DNA of 64,000 bases from contig NZ_JACHGR010000007.1 in NCBI RefSeq assembly GCF_014202415.1, positions 160,786 to 224,785 of the forward strand, read 5' to 3'. Below, piece by piece: positions 1-9,470 of this stretch. Origin of the DNA: Tolumonas osonensis (GTDB lineage: Bacteria > Pseudomonadota > Gammaproteobacteria > Enterobacterales > Aeromonadaceae). Made by a program: the position numbers and the translations under genes. Positions within the stretch are counted from its first letter, which is position 1. The number at the start of each line of letters is the position of its first letter. The notes below the pieces were generated by a model. It made no database searches. It saw nothing but the letters and a program-made list of their open reading frames with translations, and had not been told where the DNA came from.

Positions 1-1
1 C

Positions 2-1834
2 TCGCGCCTTATCAGCTGGGGACACTGGTTCACTTTTTTTAACATCCTACTGGCACTGGCTATTTCCAGCCGCTACATTCTGGCCAATCCATGGCCGGAA
101 ACCCAGTTGGGTGTGGCTTATCTGATTTTAAGCTGGCTAGGTCATTTCTCATTTGTGGGCTTTATCGCTTATCTGCTGACATTGTTCCCACTCAGTTTTC
201 TGATCACCAATCAGAGAATGATGCGAAATTGCTCGGTTGTGATCGCAGTTTTAGTTCTTTCAGTATTGCTGCTTGATACGCAGATTTATCATGTTTTCAA
301 GTTTCATATAAACCCCACCGTCTGGGATTTATTACTCAAGGAAGCTCAATCCAAATCCGAACTGAACTGGAACTTTCTGTTCGTGGTTATTCCTATCCTG
401 TTCGTGCTGGAACTGGTGATATCGAATTACACCTGGAAAATGCAGTTGCGGCGGCGAAAACGTGCCTGGGGTAAATGGATCAGTGGTGTTCTGGTTTCCT
501 GTTTCCTGCTGACACACCTGACGTATATCATTGCTGATGCCAAGCTGTATGAGCCGATCATTTCGCAGCGATCTAATTTCCCGCTGTCCTATCCGATGAC
601 AGCCCGCTCGTTCTTATCAAAACATGGCTGGCTGGATCTGGAGCAATACCGTTCTAAAGCAGCACAGGTTGCAGAACTGGAGCACACGAAGCAACGTTTG
701 AAATATCCGTTGCAACCATTGCTGGTCACAGAACCGGATGCAAAACTGAATATCCTGCTGGTTGTGGTCAGTGGGTTGCGGGGTGATATGCTGCAACCGG
801 CCGTGATGCCTTTTTTAAGTGATTTTGCAGGAAAAAATCAGAATTTTACACAACATATTGCCGGAGATAATGCCCATCCCGGTAGTCTGTTCAGTCTCTT
901 TTATGGGCTGCCAGAGGCTTATCGCAGCAATTTCGATGCTGAAGGGGTTGCGCCTTTATTGATCGATGAACTGCAACGTCAGGACTATGTACTGAGCGCA
1001 TTCTCCAGCTACGGTCTGAATCAGGATATTTACCGGAAGGGCATTTTTCACGGCGTCCGGCAGATCAGCCGGCGTAAAAACGAATTATCACCTCATAGTG
1101 ATCAACAGACATTAACCAGCTGGCAAAACTGGCTGATGCGCCAGACCAGTGATCGGCCATGGTTTAGTTATCTGAACATTACCATGCCATCGACCCTGGC
1201 TGTTCCAACCGATTATCAGGGACCTTTTCAGCCGGAACTGGTGGATAGCAATCCGTTTGCGGCGTTTACACCAGAAAACCACGACCGATTCATTAACCGT
1301 TATAAAAACGCAGTCTATTACAGCGATGAACAGCTCCGGCAGATCATGAGCGTGCTGCAGGAACGCCAATTATCAGAAAAAACCATCGTCATCATTACCT
1401 CTGACCGGGGACTGGAATTTAACGAAACCAACACCAATAGCTGGGGTTCCGGTAGTAATTACTCCACCTATCAGATGTATGTGCCTTTCATCATTAGCTG
1501 GCCAGGAAAAATGGCGCAGCGCTGGGATAAGCTGAGCACGCATTATGATCTTCCACCAACACTGTTACATGATGTGCTGGGTGTGGACAACGAAGATAAA
1601 TCGTATAGCAGCGGTAACAATTTATTTGGCAGCCAGTTACATGACTGGTTATTGGTTGGTAACCGGCAACACTATGTGATCTACGAACCAGGAACGATCA
1701 CCGAGTTCAACCGGCAGGGCGATTTCAGTATTTACACCAGAAAAAATTATCAGTTACTGGATGACTCCCGTCCAAACATGGCTGTGTTACTGCAGGTCAT
1801 GAATGAGCTGACCCGTTTCAAAGATGAACCTTGA
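2..1834 (+). CDS. yejM: YejM/PbgA inner-membrane protein, 5' end cut off by the window edge
   Basis: The frame is open from base 2, so the start lies outside the window. The visible 610 residues begin near the first membrane segment. About five hydrophobic segments fill the first 190 residues, followed by the linker with PMTARSFL and then a periplasmic sulfatase/phosphoethanolamine-transferase-like domain (NILLVVVSGLRGDML onward). YejM (PbgA, LapC) is known in enterobacteria to sense periplasmic lipid A and control LpxC turnover through LapB/FtsH; it has the sulfatase fold with little or no catalytic role. Here the usual metal-site Asp is replaced (VSGLRGD), in keeping with a sensor. The end overlaps the next gene by 11 bp, suggesting translational coupling. 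Identification rests on strong resemblance to E. coli YejM along the whole visible length. Confidence 0.9.
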   Translation, partial: SRLISWGHWFTFFNILLALAISSRYILANPWPETQLGVAYLILSWLGHFSFVGFIAYLLTLFPLSFLITNQRMMRNCSVVIAVLVLSVLLLDTQIYHVFKFHINPTVWDLLLKEAQSKSELNWNFLFVVIPILFVLELVISNYTWKMQLRRRKRAWGKWISGVLVSCFLLTHLTYIIADAKLYEPIISQRSNFPLSYPMTARSFLSKHGWLDLEQYRSKAAQVAELEHTKQRLKYPLQPLLVTEPDAKLNILLVVVSGLRGDMLQPAVMPFLSDFAGKNQNFTQHIAGDNAHPGSLFSLFYGLPEAYRSNFDAEGVAPLLIDELQRQDYVLSAFSSYGLNQDIYRKGIFHGVRQISRRKNELSPHSDQQTLTSWQNWLMRQTSDRPWFSYLNITMPSTLAVPTDYQGPFQPELVDSNPFAAFTPENHDRFINRYKNAVYYSDEQLRQIMSVLQERQLSEKTIVIITSDRGLEFNETNTNSWGSGSNYSTYQMYVPFIISWPGKMAQRWDKLSTHYDLPPTLLHDVLGVDNEDKSYSSGNNLFGSQLHDWLLVGNRQHYVIYEPGTITEFNRQGDFSIYTRKNYQLLDDSRPNMAVLLQVMNELTRFKDEP

Positions 1835-2585
1835 CCAATTACGCTTCCCGGATAATCTGCAAACATTATCCGGGACCCCAGTCATATTATGTAATTTGAC
1901 CATGTCGGATGTCCTGCTTCCGGCAGGCTGGTTATCAGAAACCGAATCCGACCGGTTACATAACATTTCCTCTCCCGAACAGGCTTATCTCTATCAGTTA
2001 AGCCGCTGTATTCTGCGGGCTGTGCTCGGACACTTTATTGGCATATCACCAGAAGCCGTGACCTTTGAAGTTCAGCCACATGGAAAACTGCAGCTGTCCG
2101 GAAATCAATTTCAATTCAATATCAGCCACAGCCAGCACTGGCTGGCCATTGCCGTTTCCGGTTCACCGGTTGGTATTGATATTGAATACAGTGAAGTTCA
2201 TACCCGACAACGTTCATGGCTGTCCATCGCCAGAAGATTTTTCACAGAAGAGGAGTATCTGCATCTGAATGCACTACCCGCCTCAGATGTTCACACTGCA
2301 TTTACCCGGTTCTGGACACAAAAAGAAGCCGTACTGAAAGCGCATGGCAACGGTTTAAATGCCGGTTTGCATAAACTAGATCTGCTGTCGCAACAGCATT
2401 CGCTCGATCAGCAAACTTACTGGCTGGAATATGGTGAGCCTGTTCCGCAAGTGCAGTGTGCCATCAGTACACAAAACCACCGTCAAGAACCGGTAATTTA
2501 TTATATTCTGAATGAACAGCTTGAAATTCATCCCCTGCAGCCTCCATATATATCTCATCTTTGTCTGAAGCCGGATTCATTATGA
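1824..2585 (+). CDS. 4'-phosphopantetheinyl transferase (Sfp/AcpT superfamily)
   Basis: A 253-residue protein of the Sfp-type phosphopantetheinyl transferases, which move the phosphopantetheine arm of CoA onto a serine of carrier proteins. The two signature blocks are present: VGIDIE around residue 117 and the FWTQKEAVLKAHGNGL block around residues 168-183, whose Asp and Glu residues bind Mg2+. The conserved FNISHS sits before the first block. The length matches the two-half Sfp form rather than the short AcpS form. It overlaps yejM by 11 bp and cnoX by 4 bp (ATGA), so the three genes probably form one transcript. The carrier protein it serves cannot be told from this window; no PKS/NRPS genes are nearby. 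AcpT is the closest E. coli analogue. Confidence 0.85.
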   Translation: MNLDQLRFPDNLQTLSGTPVILCNLTMSDVLLPAGWLSETESDRLHNISSPEQAYLYQLSRCILRAVLGHFIGISPEAVTFEVQPHGKLQLSGNQFQFNISHSQHWLAIAVSGSPVGIDIEYSEVHTRQRSWLSIARRFFTEEEYLHLNALPASDVHTAFTRFWTQKEAVLKAHGNGLNAGLHKLDLLSQQHSLDQQTYWLEYGEPVPQVQCAISTQNHRQEPVIYYILNEQLEIHPLQPPYISHLCLKPDSL

Positions 2586-3424
2586 TTGTTACTATCACTC
2601 CGCAAAATTTTCATACCGAGTTACTCGAAGCGTCCCGGCAAAAAACGATTGCCGTATTCTTTTATGCCGATCAACTCCCTGAATGCCGGCCTGTAGGACA
2701 GCAGCTGGAGCAATTGATTGGCCCGGCAAATACCAGTATTACATTGGCAACAGTAGATGTAGCAGATCCACAGTTGCAATCACTCGCAATTCAGCTTGGA
2801 CTGCAGGCATTACCTGCTATCGTGATCTTTAAGAATGGCCAGCCTGTTGACGCACTGATGGGGCCACAGGAACCATCTGCGGTAGAAAATCTGCTGATTA
2901 AATATTTGCCAAAAGAAGAAGACGTCCTTTTTGCAGAAGGACAACAGTTACTGGAACAAGGTGATGCCGGCGCAGCTTACGCTGTATTGCTGAAAGCACA
3001 ACAACTTGCGCCTCAACGTTATGAAATACAAGTGGCTTTAGCTGATGCCTGCGTTAAATCTGCCCGTCTGGATGAGGCGGAAGCATTACTGAATGCAGTT
3101 CCTAATGTCTATCAGGATTCTGCCTACCAGCAGGTCAAATCGGCACTTGATCTGGCTCAGCAGGCATCAGATAGCCCTGAAATCCGGGCGCTGGAAAATC
3201 AGTTAGCCGCTGAACCGGACAATAAACAACTGCAGCAGGATCTGGCCATTCAATACAGCCAGGCTGGCCGTAAACAGGAAGCGCTGGATATGTTGTTTGC
3301 AATCCTGAGTAAAGATCTGAATTTTGGTGATGCCAGAAAAACCTATCAGGATATTCTGGCTACGATGGGGGCAGACCCACTGGTATCAAAATACCGGAAA
3401 AAACTGTACACCCTGCTGTATTGA
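2582..3424 (+). CDS. cnoX: CnoX (YbbN) chaperedoxin: thioredoxin domain plus TPR repeats
   Basis: A 280-residue protein with an N-terminal thioredoxin-like domain (about 1-105) and a C-terminal helical TPR region (about 115-280). In E. coli, CnoX/YbbN holds client proteins during bleach stress and hands them to GroEL/ES and DnaK. The thioredoxin motif is degenerate: LPEC keeps only the second Cys, much as E. coli has SQHC, so disulfide reduction is unlikely. The C-terminal ending KYRKKLYTLLY closely matches E. coli YbbN. I chose ATG at 2582, which overlaps the stop of the preceding gene, over the in-frame TTG at 2561, because it gives the normal family N terminus. Confidence 0.92.
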   Translation: MIVTITPQNFHTELLEASRQKTIAVFFYADQLPECRPVGQQLEQLIGPANTSITLATVDVADPQLQSLAIQLGLQALPAIVIFKNGQPVDALMGPQEPSAVENLLIKYLPKEEDVLFAEGQQLLEQGDAGAAYAVLLKAQQLAPQRYEIQVALADACVKSARLDEAEALLNAVPNVYQDSAYQQVKSALDLAQQASDSPEIRALENQLAAEPDNKQLQQDLAIQYSQAGRKQEALDMLFAILSKDLNFGDARKTYQDILATMGADPLVSKYRKKLYTLLY

Positions 3425-3439
3425 TGAATCGTCAAAAAG

Positions 3440-3469
3440 AAAATGGCCGAGTGTAAAACTGGCCATTTT
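3440..3469. terminator. Bidirectional terminator hairpin between cnoX and perM
   Basis: A 9-bp perfect stem AAAATGGCC / GGCCATTTT with a 12-nt loop lies 15 bases after the cnoX stop and 23 bases from the perM stop. A and T runs on both sides let it serve both converging transcripts. Confidence 0.75.
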
Positions 3470-3492
3470 CATATTTAAATGATTCTCGGGTA

Positions 3493-4569
3493 TCAATAAG
3501 AACCGATCGACGTACTCTCTCTGGAACTTCCCGGCCATGAATTAATAACTACTTTAACCAGTGTTGCCAGAGGAATAGCAAAAAAAACGCCCCAGAAGCC
3601 CCATAATCCCCCAAATACAAGTACGGCCAGAATGATGGCTATCGGATGCAGATTCATGGCCTCCGAAAACAGTAATGGTGTCAGCACGTTACCATCCAGA
3701 ACCTGAATAATAATATACGCGCCTAATACATAGAGTGTTTCCGGTCTGATACCCCATTGAAAAAGAGCAACCACAATAACTGGAATAGTTACAGCGAATG
3801 CGCCAACGTAAGGAATTAATACAGAAAATCCAACCAGAACTCCCAATAACAACGTGTAATTCAATCCCATCAAAGCAAAAACAATATAGCTGACTGAACC
3901 TACAATCAGGATATGAATGACTTTCCCCCTGATGTAGTTCGAAATCTGTTCATTCATCTCCAGCCATACACGGTTTACCAATGTGCGGTTATCCGGTAAA
4001 AAACGCTTCATAGTGATTAGTAAGTGTTCTTTATCCTTCAACATAAAAAATATCAGTATGGGTACCAATACCGTATACACAACAATCACCGCCAGATTCA
4101 TCAGTGATGAAAAAGAAACTGAAACCAGCACTGCACTGTTATTCAGGATGCGTTCCTGCATCAACGCAATAAGACTTTCAATAAGCGTTATATCAACCAG
4201 TTCAGGATACCGCTCCGGCAACTCCTTCATCAGATTTGTAGCATGAGAAAGCATTGCAGGTGCTTCTTTTATAAGTGTGATTCCTTGCCGAAATACTACC
4301 GGCAGAATACCGATGCCGATTAACAGCATAACGCCTATAAAAAATAACATAACGATAGTGGTTGAAATATTTCGTCCCAGACCAATTCTCAGCAACCGCT
4401 GAATAAACCACTCCAGCAGATAAGCGATCACCATGGCAACCAGCACTGGAGCCAGAATATCGTTATAGAAATAGATGACGGCAAAACCGCCAATTAAGAG
4501 CCAGAATAACGTTACTGCGTTTGGATCTGAAAATCGCCGCCGGTACCAGTTTAATAAAACTTCTAACAT
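3493..4569 (-). CDS. perM: PerM/YfgO family inner-membrane transporter (AI-2E transporter family)
   Basis: A 358-residue polytopic membrane protein with about eight hydrophobic segments and the family signature regions (MNEQISNYIRGKV, GLNYTLLLGVLVGFSVLIPYVGAF, and near the end FGGLWGFWGVFFAIPLATLVK). It belongs to the AI-2E transporter/PerM family (PF01594); PerM was named for a putative permease and its substrate is not settled. The start at 4569 (MLEVLLNWYRRRFSDPNAV) matches the E. coli N terminus and drops a 24-residue upstream extension that reads unlike the family. It diverges from bepA as in E. coli (yfgO/yfgC), with about 100 bp between the start codons. Confidence 0.9.
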   Translation of the reverse strand: MLEVLLNWYRRRFSDPNAVTLFWLLIGGFAVIYFYNDILAPVLVAMVIAYLLEWFIQRLLRIGLGRNISTTIVMLFFIGVMLLIGIGILPVVFRQGITLIKEAPAMLSHATNLMKELPERYPELVDITLIESLIALMQERILNNSAVLVSVSFSSLMNLAVIVVYTVLVPILIFFMLKDKEHLLITMKRFLPDNRTLVNRVWLEMNEQISNYIRGKVIHILIVGSVSYIVFALMGLNYTLLLGVLVGFSVLIPYVGAFAVTIPVIVVALFQWGIRPETLYVLGAYIIIQVLDGNVLTPLLFSEAMNLHPIAIILAVLVFGGLWGFWGVFFAIPLATLVKVVINSWPGSSRESTSIGSY

Positions 4570-4672
4570 CCTGCCGATCCCATGAAATTCGTCGTACAAT
4601 TGCCTAGTGTAATCGCTTATGACGCACTTTTGGCATGTCAAAACAGATAATTATCAAAGAAAGGGGAATGTT

Positions 4673-6136
4673 GTGCTTTATTGCTATCTGAAAAAATCCC
4701 TGCTGTGCCTGGGTACCGCTTGTTACCTTGCTTTTTCTTCTGTGGCGCAGGCCGATTCTCAGTTGCCAGATATTGGTACCGCCGGCGTTTCCGCGTTATC
4801 TGTTGAACAGGAAATTTTATACGGAAAAGCGTTCATGCGTTTTGCCAGAGGCAGTTTACCAATAATAGATGACCCGGTTCTGGATGAATACATTAGCGAT
4901 TTAGGACTCAAAATGGTTAGTCAGGCCAATGATGTCCGTTTTCCTTTTACGTTTTTTCTGGTGAAAGATGATTCTATCAATGCGGCCGCATTCCTTGGAG
5001 GCAGAATTAAAGTACATAGTGGCTTGTTTTTACATGCAGAAACAGAAAGTGAACTTGCCGGTGTATTAGCACATGAAATAAGTCATGTAACGCAACGTCA
5101 TATCGCCCGTTATATGGAAGATCAGGCGAAAAGCACCCCGCTTTCGGTCGCAGGTCTGATAGGCTCTATCGCTTTAGCCATGCTGAATCCGACGGCAGGC
5201 GCCGCTGCGATTAATACCACCATGGGATTAACGATGCAGAACTCCATCAACTTCACTCGTGATAATGAGTATGAAGCCGATCGGATCGGCATAGCACTGC
5301 TTGCAAATTCCGGTTTTGAACCCGGCGGGATGATGACTTTTTTCCAGAAGCTGGCCGCAGAAAACCGTTATTCATCTAAATTACCAGAAATGTTACTGAC
5401 GCATCCAATCACCGAAAAACGGATTGCAGAAGCCAGAAACCGGGCTGATAGTTACAGAACACCTTACCGGGATTCCAGTCTGGATTTTTATCTGGCCAAA
5501 GCCCGAATCCAGGCAATGTACACCCGTCAAAGTCCAGACAGTCTGCAGGCCTATTTCGAACAAAATATTAAAAAGAATCACCCGGATTCTTCCGCATGGC
5601 TTGCTGCTCAATACGGTAAGGCACTGACTTTGATGAAATTAAACCGGACAACAGAGGCTGGCGACACATTAAAAATGTTAGCGAAAAAGCTGCCGGACAA
5701 TCTGTTTTTTCAGGATTCTCTTACCGATCAGGAAATCGATGTGCAGCAATACAATGAAGCGATTTCTCGCTTGGAACAACGAAGCCGGAATATGCCGGAC
5801 AACCCTGTCATTATCATGAATCTGGCGAATGTTTATCTGAAAGCCAATCAGGCTGATGCATCCATACGCCTGCTAGATCAATATACCCGTAATAATCCTG
5901 AGTCTTCCGTGGCATGGCAGCTACTGGCTGAAGGTTATCAGCAAACAGCTAATCAGGCTGGTTTTCATCAGGCACAGGCTGAATATCTGGCTTTACGCGG
6001 CAATATAGATCAGGCGACTGATCAACTTCATATGGCCCGGGCAAATACCGCAGATAGTTTAAGTCAGGCGCGAATTGATGCGCGCATTGCTGAACTGGAA
6101 GAACAGAAAAAAGTGGATGATAGTCTGAAACGTTAA
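4673..6136 (+). CDS. bepA: BepA (YfgC) periplasmic metalloprotease/chaperone with TPR domain
   Basis: A 487-residue exported M48 zinc metallopeptidase. The zinc motif HEISH lies at about residues 134-138 with the third ligand in EADRIG downstream; TPR-like repeats fill the C-terminal half. In E. coli, BepA helps assemble the LPS transporter LptD and degrades stalled outer-membrane proteins together with the BAM complex. I chose the GTG at 4673 because AAAGGGG sits directly upstream and it gives a standard signal peptide (KKSLLCLGTACYLAFSSVAQA, cleaved after AQA). An in-frame ATG at 4619 would add 18 residues. The stop codon overlaps that of hda on the other strand. Confidence 0.93.
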   Translation: MLYCYLKKSLLCLGTACYLAFSSVAQADSQLPDIGTAGVSALSVEQEILYGKAFMRFARGSLPIIDDPVLDEYISDLGLKMVSQANDVRFPFTFFLVKDDSINAAAFLGGRIKVHSGLFLHAETESELAGVLAHEISHVTQRHIARYMEDQAKSTPLSVAGLIGSIALAMLNPTAGAAAINTTMGLTMQNSINFTRDNEYEADRIGIALLANSGFEPGGMMTFFQKLAAENRYSSKLPEMLLTHPITEKRIAEARNRADSYRTPYRDSSLDFYLAKARIQAMYTRQSPDSLQAYFEQNIKKNHPDSSAWLAAQYGKALTLMKLNRTTEAGDTLKMLAKKLPDNLFFQDSLTDQEIDVQQYNEAISRLEQRSRNMPDNPVIIMNLANVYLKANQADASIRLLDQYTRNNPESSVAWQLLAEGYQQTANQAGFHQAQAEYLALRGNIDQATDQLHMARANTADSLSQARIDARIAELEEQKKVDDSLKR

Positions 6137-6837
6137 AGCTCCAGAACTTCCTTGATAAAGGGAATAGTCAGTTTACGCTGGGCATGTAATGAAGCTGTGT
6201 CCAGCGTATCCAGTGTTTGTAACAACATCCGCATATCACGGGACAGACGACTTAACAGAAAACGTCCGACATCAACCGGCAACTTGAAGCCTCGCAATGC
6301 AGCCCGTAACTGCAGCGCGCCCAGTTTGCCTTCATCATCCAGCTCATGCAACTGGAATGACACTCCCCAGTCAAGACGCGACGCCAGATCCGGTAAGCAC
6401 AGACCCAGTTTACGGGGCGCAGTACTGGCCGATATGATCAACGATCCGCGGCTGGTCTCTTTCCAGCGGTTAAACAGGTTAAAAAGCGACTCTTCCCACA
6501 CGCGGTTACCCGCAACCGCATCCAGATTATCAAGACATAGCAACGGCATCCGATCCATGCCCTCCAGAATATCCGGAGAATACTGCTCATGCCGGTCAAG
6601 CGGGATATAGACTGCGGAATCACCATTCCCATTAATTTCTGCACAGGTTGCATGCAGCAGATGAGAACGTCCGGATCCCCGGCATCCCCAGAAATAAATT
6701 AATGGTACACCTTCTCCAATCGCCGCATTTTTCAGCGTCGTGATCAACTGGGCATTACTGCCAGGATAAAAACTGGCAAATGTTTCATCATCAGGTAGTT
6801 GAACGGCCAGAGAAAGTTGAGTTGATTGCAGCATCAT
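6133..6837 (-). CDS. hda: Hda, regulator of DnaA inactivation
   Basis: A 234-residue DnaA-like AAA+ protein. The N-terminal clamp-binding motif QLSLAV (about residues 7-12) tethers Hda to the DNA-loaded beta clamp, where it stimulates hydrolysis of ATP bound to DnaA (RIDA). The P-loop is the family's GCRGSGRSHLL, and PDLASRLDWG is the sensor region. Length and ending (AQRKLTIPFIKEVLEL) match E. coli. The gene follows upp on the same strand with a 104-bp gap; in E. coli the usual partner between them is uraA, which is missing here. The terminal TAA overlaps the bepA stop. Confidence 0.94.
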   Translation of the reverse strand: MMLQSTQLSLAVQLPDDETFASFYPGSNAQLITTLKNAAIGEGVPLIYFWGCRGSGRSHLLHATCAEINGNGDSAVYIPLDRHEQYSPDILEGMDRMPLLCLDNLDAVAGNRVWEESLFNLFNRWKETSRGSLIISASTAPRKLGLCLPDLASRLDWGVSFQLHELDDEGKLGALQLRAALRGFKLPVDVGRFLLSRLSRDMRMLLQTLDTLDTASLHAQRKLTIPFIKEVLEL

Positions 6838-6941
6838 GATCGCCGGTTACTGGAACTTATGGGGGAAAATTCTGATTCAGCCATTTTTTCGCTGAAGCCT
6901 GAGATGGCAGAACCATCCCAGACTCTGGAGTAACCAAATAA

Positions 6942-7568
6942 CTATTTGGTACCGAAAATTTTATCGCCGGCATCACCCAGACCAGGAATGATGTAGCCCT
7001 TCTCGTTCAGCCCCTGATCAATTGATGCGCAGTACACTTCAACATCATCATGTGCAGCCTGCAGCGCAGCCAGACCTTCCGGCGCAGCTACCAGCACAAT
7101 TACTTTGATCTGTTTGCAACCCTTTTGTTTCAACAGATCGATAGTGGCAATCATCGAACCGCCAGTTGCCAGCATCGGATCAACAATCAGCGCCAGACGT
7201 TCATCAATGTTGCTGACAATTTTCTGGAAATATGGGACCGGCTGGAGTGTTTCTTCATCGCGGTAAATACCCACTACACTCACACGTGCACTAGGCATGT
7301 GTTCCAGCACCCCATCCATCATGCCTAAACCGGCACGCAGAATTGGTACTACAGTGACCTTTTTCCCTTTGATCTGATCCACTTCTACCGGACCATTCCA
7401 ACCATCAATGGTTACCTTTTCAGTTTCAAAATCAGAGGTCGCTTCGTATGTCAGCAGGCTGCCAACTTCTTTGGCTAATTCACGAAACCGCTTGGTGCTG
7501 ATATCAGCTTCGCGCATCAGACCCAGTTTATGTTTCACCAGCGGGTGTTTCACCTCGATGACCTTCAT
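6942..7568 (-). CDS. upp: Uracil phosphoribosyltransferase
   Basis: A 208-residue enzyme, exactly the usual length, that converts uracil and PRPP to UMP in pyrimidine salvage. The PRPP-binding loop [11 protein letters not shown] (about residues 129-139) and the uracil-binding C terminus ([18 protein letters not shown]) are intact. I chose ATG at 7568, which has GGAGGT upstream, over an in-frame upstream ATG that would add 14 unrelated residues. The gene diverges from purMN, an arrangement also found in E. coli, linking pyrimidine salvage to purine synthesis. No uraA permease gene follows; hda does. Confidence 0.96.
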   Translation of the reverse strand: MKVIEVKHPLVKHKLGLMREADISTKRFRELAKEVGSLLTYEATSDFETEKVTIDGWNGPVEVDQIKGKKVTVVPILRAGLGMMDGVLEHMPSARVSVVGIYRDEETLQPVPYFQKIVSNIDERLALIVDPMLATGGSMIATIDLLKQKGCKQIKVIVLVAAPEGLAALQAAHDDVEVYCASIDQGLNEKGYIIPGLGDAGDKIFGTK

Positions 7569-7736
7569 TATGACCTCCGTAAATTCATTATCCGGAGAAG
7601 ATTTTATCATCCGGTTATCCTGAAAATGAATGTTTTCTGCTACAAACCACAGGTTTTCTTTTTCTCTGCGTTTGTGACTGCTAGAATAGAGACTGTTTAA
7701 TCTCCCCCTTAACAGCGATTACGACAAGGATCTATC

Positions 7737-8774
7737 GTGACTGACAAGACTTCACTGAGCTACAAGGACGCTGGCGTTGATATCGATGCAGGTAATGCCC
7801 TGGTTGAACGTATCAAAGGAGTAGCCAAGCGCACTCGCCGTCCTGAAGTAATGGGCGGACTAGGTGGTTTTGGTGCTCTGTGCCGTATTCCGGCTGGCTA
7901 TCGCGAGCCTATTCTGGTTTCTGGAACTGATGGTGTTGGCACCAAATTACGTCTGGCGATCGATCTGAAAAAGCACGATACCGTGGGTATCGATCTGGTT
8001 GCAATGTGCGTGAACGATTTGATCGTTCAGGGTGCAGAACCATTGTTCTTCCTGGATTACTACGCAACCGGTAAATTGGATGTAGATACAGCGGCAGCAG
8101 TAGTTACTGGTATTGGTGCAGGTTGTGAGCAATCTAACTGTGCATTAGTCGGTGGTGAAACTGCTGAAATGCCAGGCATGTACGAAGGCGAAGACTATGA
8201 CATGGCCGGCTTCTGCGTGGGTGTGGTTGAAGCATCTGAAATCATTGATGGCTCTAAAGTAGCTGCGGGTGATGCACTGATTGCTCTGGCCTCTTCCGGC
8301 CCGCACTCAAACGGTTTCTCTCTGATCCGTAAAATCCTGGAAGTCAGCAAAGCTGACGTACAACAGCCACTGGGTGACACTACTCTGGCTAACGCGCTGC
8401 TGGCACCAACCCGCATCTATGTGAAACCAGTCCTGAAACTGCTGAAAAACTGTGAAGTTCATGCACTGTCCCACATCACTGGCGGCGGTTTCTGGGAAAA
8501 CATCCCGCGTGTACTGCCAGAAAACACCAAAGCAGTGATTGACGGCTCCAGCTGGCAATGGCCAGAAGTATTCAATTGGCTGCAGAAGAGTGGCAATGTT
8601 GAAACGTATGAAATGTACCGTACCTTCAACTGTGGCGTTGGCATGATCATCGCGCTGCCTCAGGATCAGGTTGATGCTGCACTGGCTCTGCTGAAAGCGG
8701 AAGGTGAAAATGCATGGCTGATTGGTCGCATTGAAACAGCCGCTGCCGGTGAAAAACAGGTAGAAATCAACTAA
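7737..8774 (+). CDS. purM: Phosphoribosylformylglycinamidine cyclo-ligase (AIR synthetase)
   Basis: A 345-residue enzyme for the fifth step of purine synthesis: FGAM + ATP to AIR. Hallmarks are the N-terminal [13 protein letters not shown], the GTDGVGTKL nucleotide region and [13 protein letters not shown] near residue 245. It starts at GTG 7737 with AAGGA upstream. The stop overlaps the purN start by one base (TAATG), so purM and purN are translationally coupled. I looked for a PurR operator upstream and found no convincing one. Confidence 0.96.
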   Translation: MTDKTSLSYKDAGVDIDAGNALVERIKGVAKRTRRPEVMGGLGGFGALCRIPAGYREPILVSGTDGVGTKLRLAIDLKKHDTVGIDLVAMCVNDLIVQGAEPLFFLDYYATGKLDVDTAAAVVTGIGAGCEQSNCALVGGETAEMPGMYEGEDYDMAGFCVGVVEASEIIDGSKVAAGDALIALASSGPHSNGFSLIRKILEVSKADVQQPLGDTTLANALLAPTRIYVKPVLKLLKNCEVHALSHITGGGFWENIPRVLPENTKAVIDGSSWQWPEVFNWLQKSGNVETYEMYRTFNCGVGMIIALPQDQVDAALALLKAEGENAWLIGRIETAAAGEKQVEIN

Positions 8775-9433
8775 TGAATCTGGTTGTTCTGATCTCCGGA
8801 ACCGGTAGTAACTTGCAGGCAGTTATTGATGCCTGCAAGGCTGGAAAAATATCGGGGCGTGTAGCTGCAGTGATTAGTAACCGGGCTGATGCCTATGGTC
8901 TACAACGCGCGCAGACGGTGGATATTCATACCGCAGTGATTTCCCATAAGGATCACCCGGACAGAGATCAATATGATGCAGCGCTGATGGCGGAGATCGA
9001 TCGTCATCAGCCTGATTTGATCATAATGGCTGGGTTTATGCGTATCCTGACACCTGCATTTGTGAATCATTATGCAGGCCGGATGCTGAACATTCATCCA
9101 TCCTTATTGCCGAAATATCAGGGATTGCACACTCATCAGCGTGCACTTGATGCCGGTGATTCTGAACATGGTGCCAGTGTGCATTTTGTAACAGAAGAGC
9201 TGGATGGCGGACCGGTGATCCTGCAGGCTAAAGTTCCCGTTTTTGCGGACGATACTGTCGAAGAACTGGCACAGCGGGTTCACGTACAGGAACATCAGAT
9301 CTACCCGTTGGTGATTAACTGGTTTTGTCAGCAGCGTTTAGTCATGAAAGAGGGTAAAGCCTGGCTGGATGGTGAATGCCTTCCGGCATCAGGTTATGCC
9401 AGTGACGATGACGTCATGGAACAGACAGAATAA
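8774..9433 (+). CDS. purN: Phosphoribosylglycinamide formyltransferase (GAR transformylase)
   Basis: A 219-residue enzyme that transfers a formyl group from 10-formyl-THF to GAR in purine synthesis. The catalytic triad motifs are intact: Asn and His in NIHPSLLPK (about residues 106-114) and Asp in HFVTEELDGGP. The N-terminal VVLISGTGSNLQA binds the substrate phosphate. It is slightly longer than the E. coli protein (212 residues) because of an acidic C-terminal tail. It is the second gene of purMN and is followed at once by a strong terminator. Confidence 0.96.
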   Translation: MNLVVLISGTGSNLQAVIDACKAGKISGRVAAVISNRADAYGLQRAQTVDIHTAVISHKDHPDRDQYDAALMAEIDRHQPDLIIMAGFMRILTPAFVNHYAGRMLNIHPSLLPKYQGLHTHQRALDAGDSEHGASVHFVTEELDGGPVILQAKVPVFADDTVEELAQRVHVQEHQIYPLVINWFCQQRLVMKEGKAWLDGECLPASGYASDDDVMEQTE

Positions 9434-9441
9434 TTAATCAC

Positions 9442-9470
9442 ATCAGGGAGCTCAGGCTCCCTGATTTTTT
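9442..9470. terminator. Rho-independent terminator after purN, shared with yafJ
   Basis: A 10-bp perfect stem ATCAGGGAGC / GCTCCCTGAT with a 4-nt loop is followed by six T residues on the + strand. The hairpin also contains the stop codon of yafJ on the other strand, so one structure ends both transcripts. Confidence 0.88.

Noticed and set aside
7569..7736. PurR operator between upp and purM
   Set aside because: I looked for ACGCAAACGTTTGCGT-like dyads and found none good enough.
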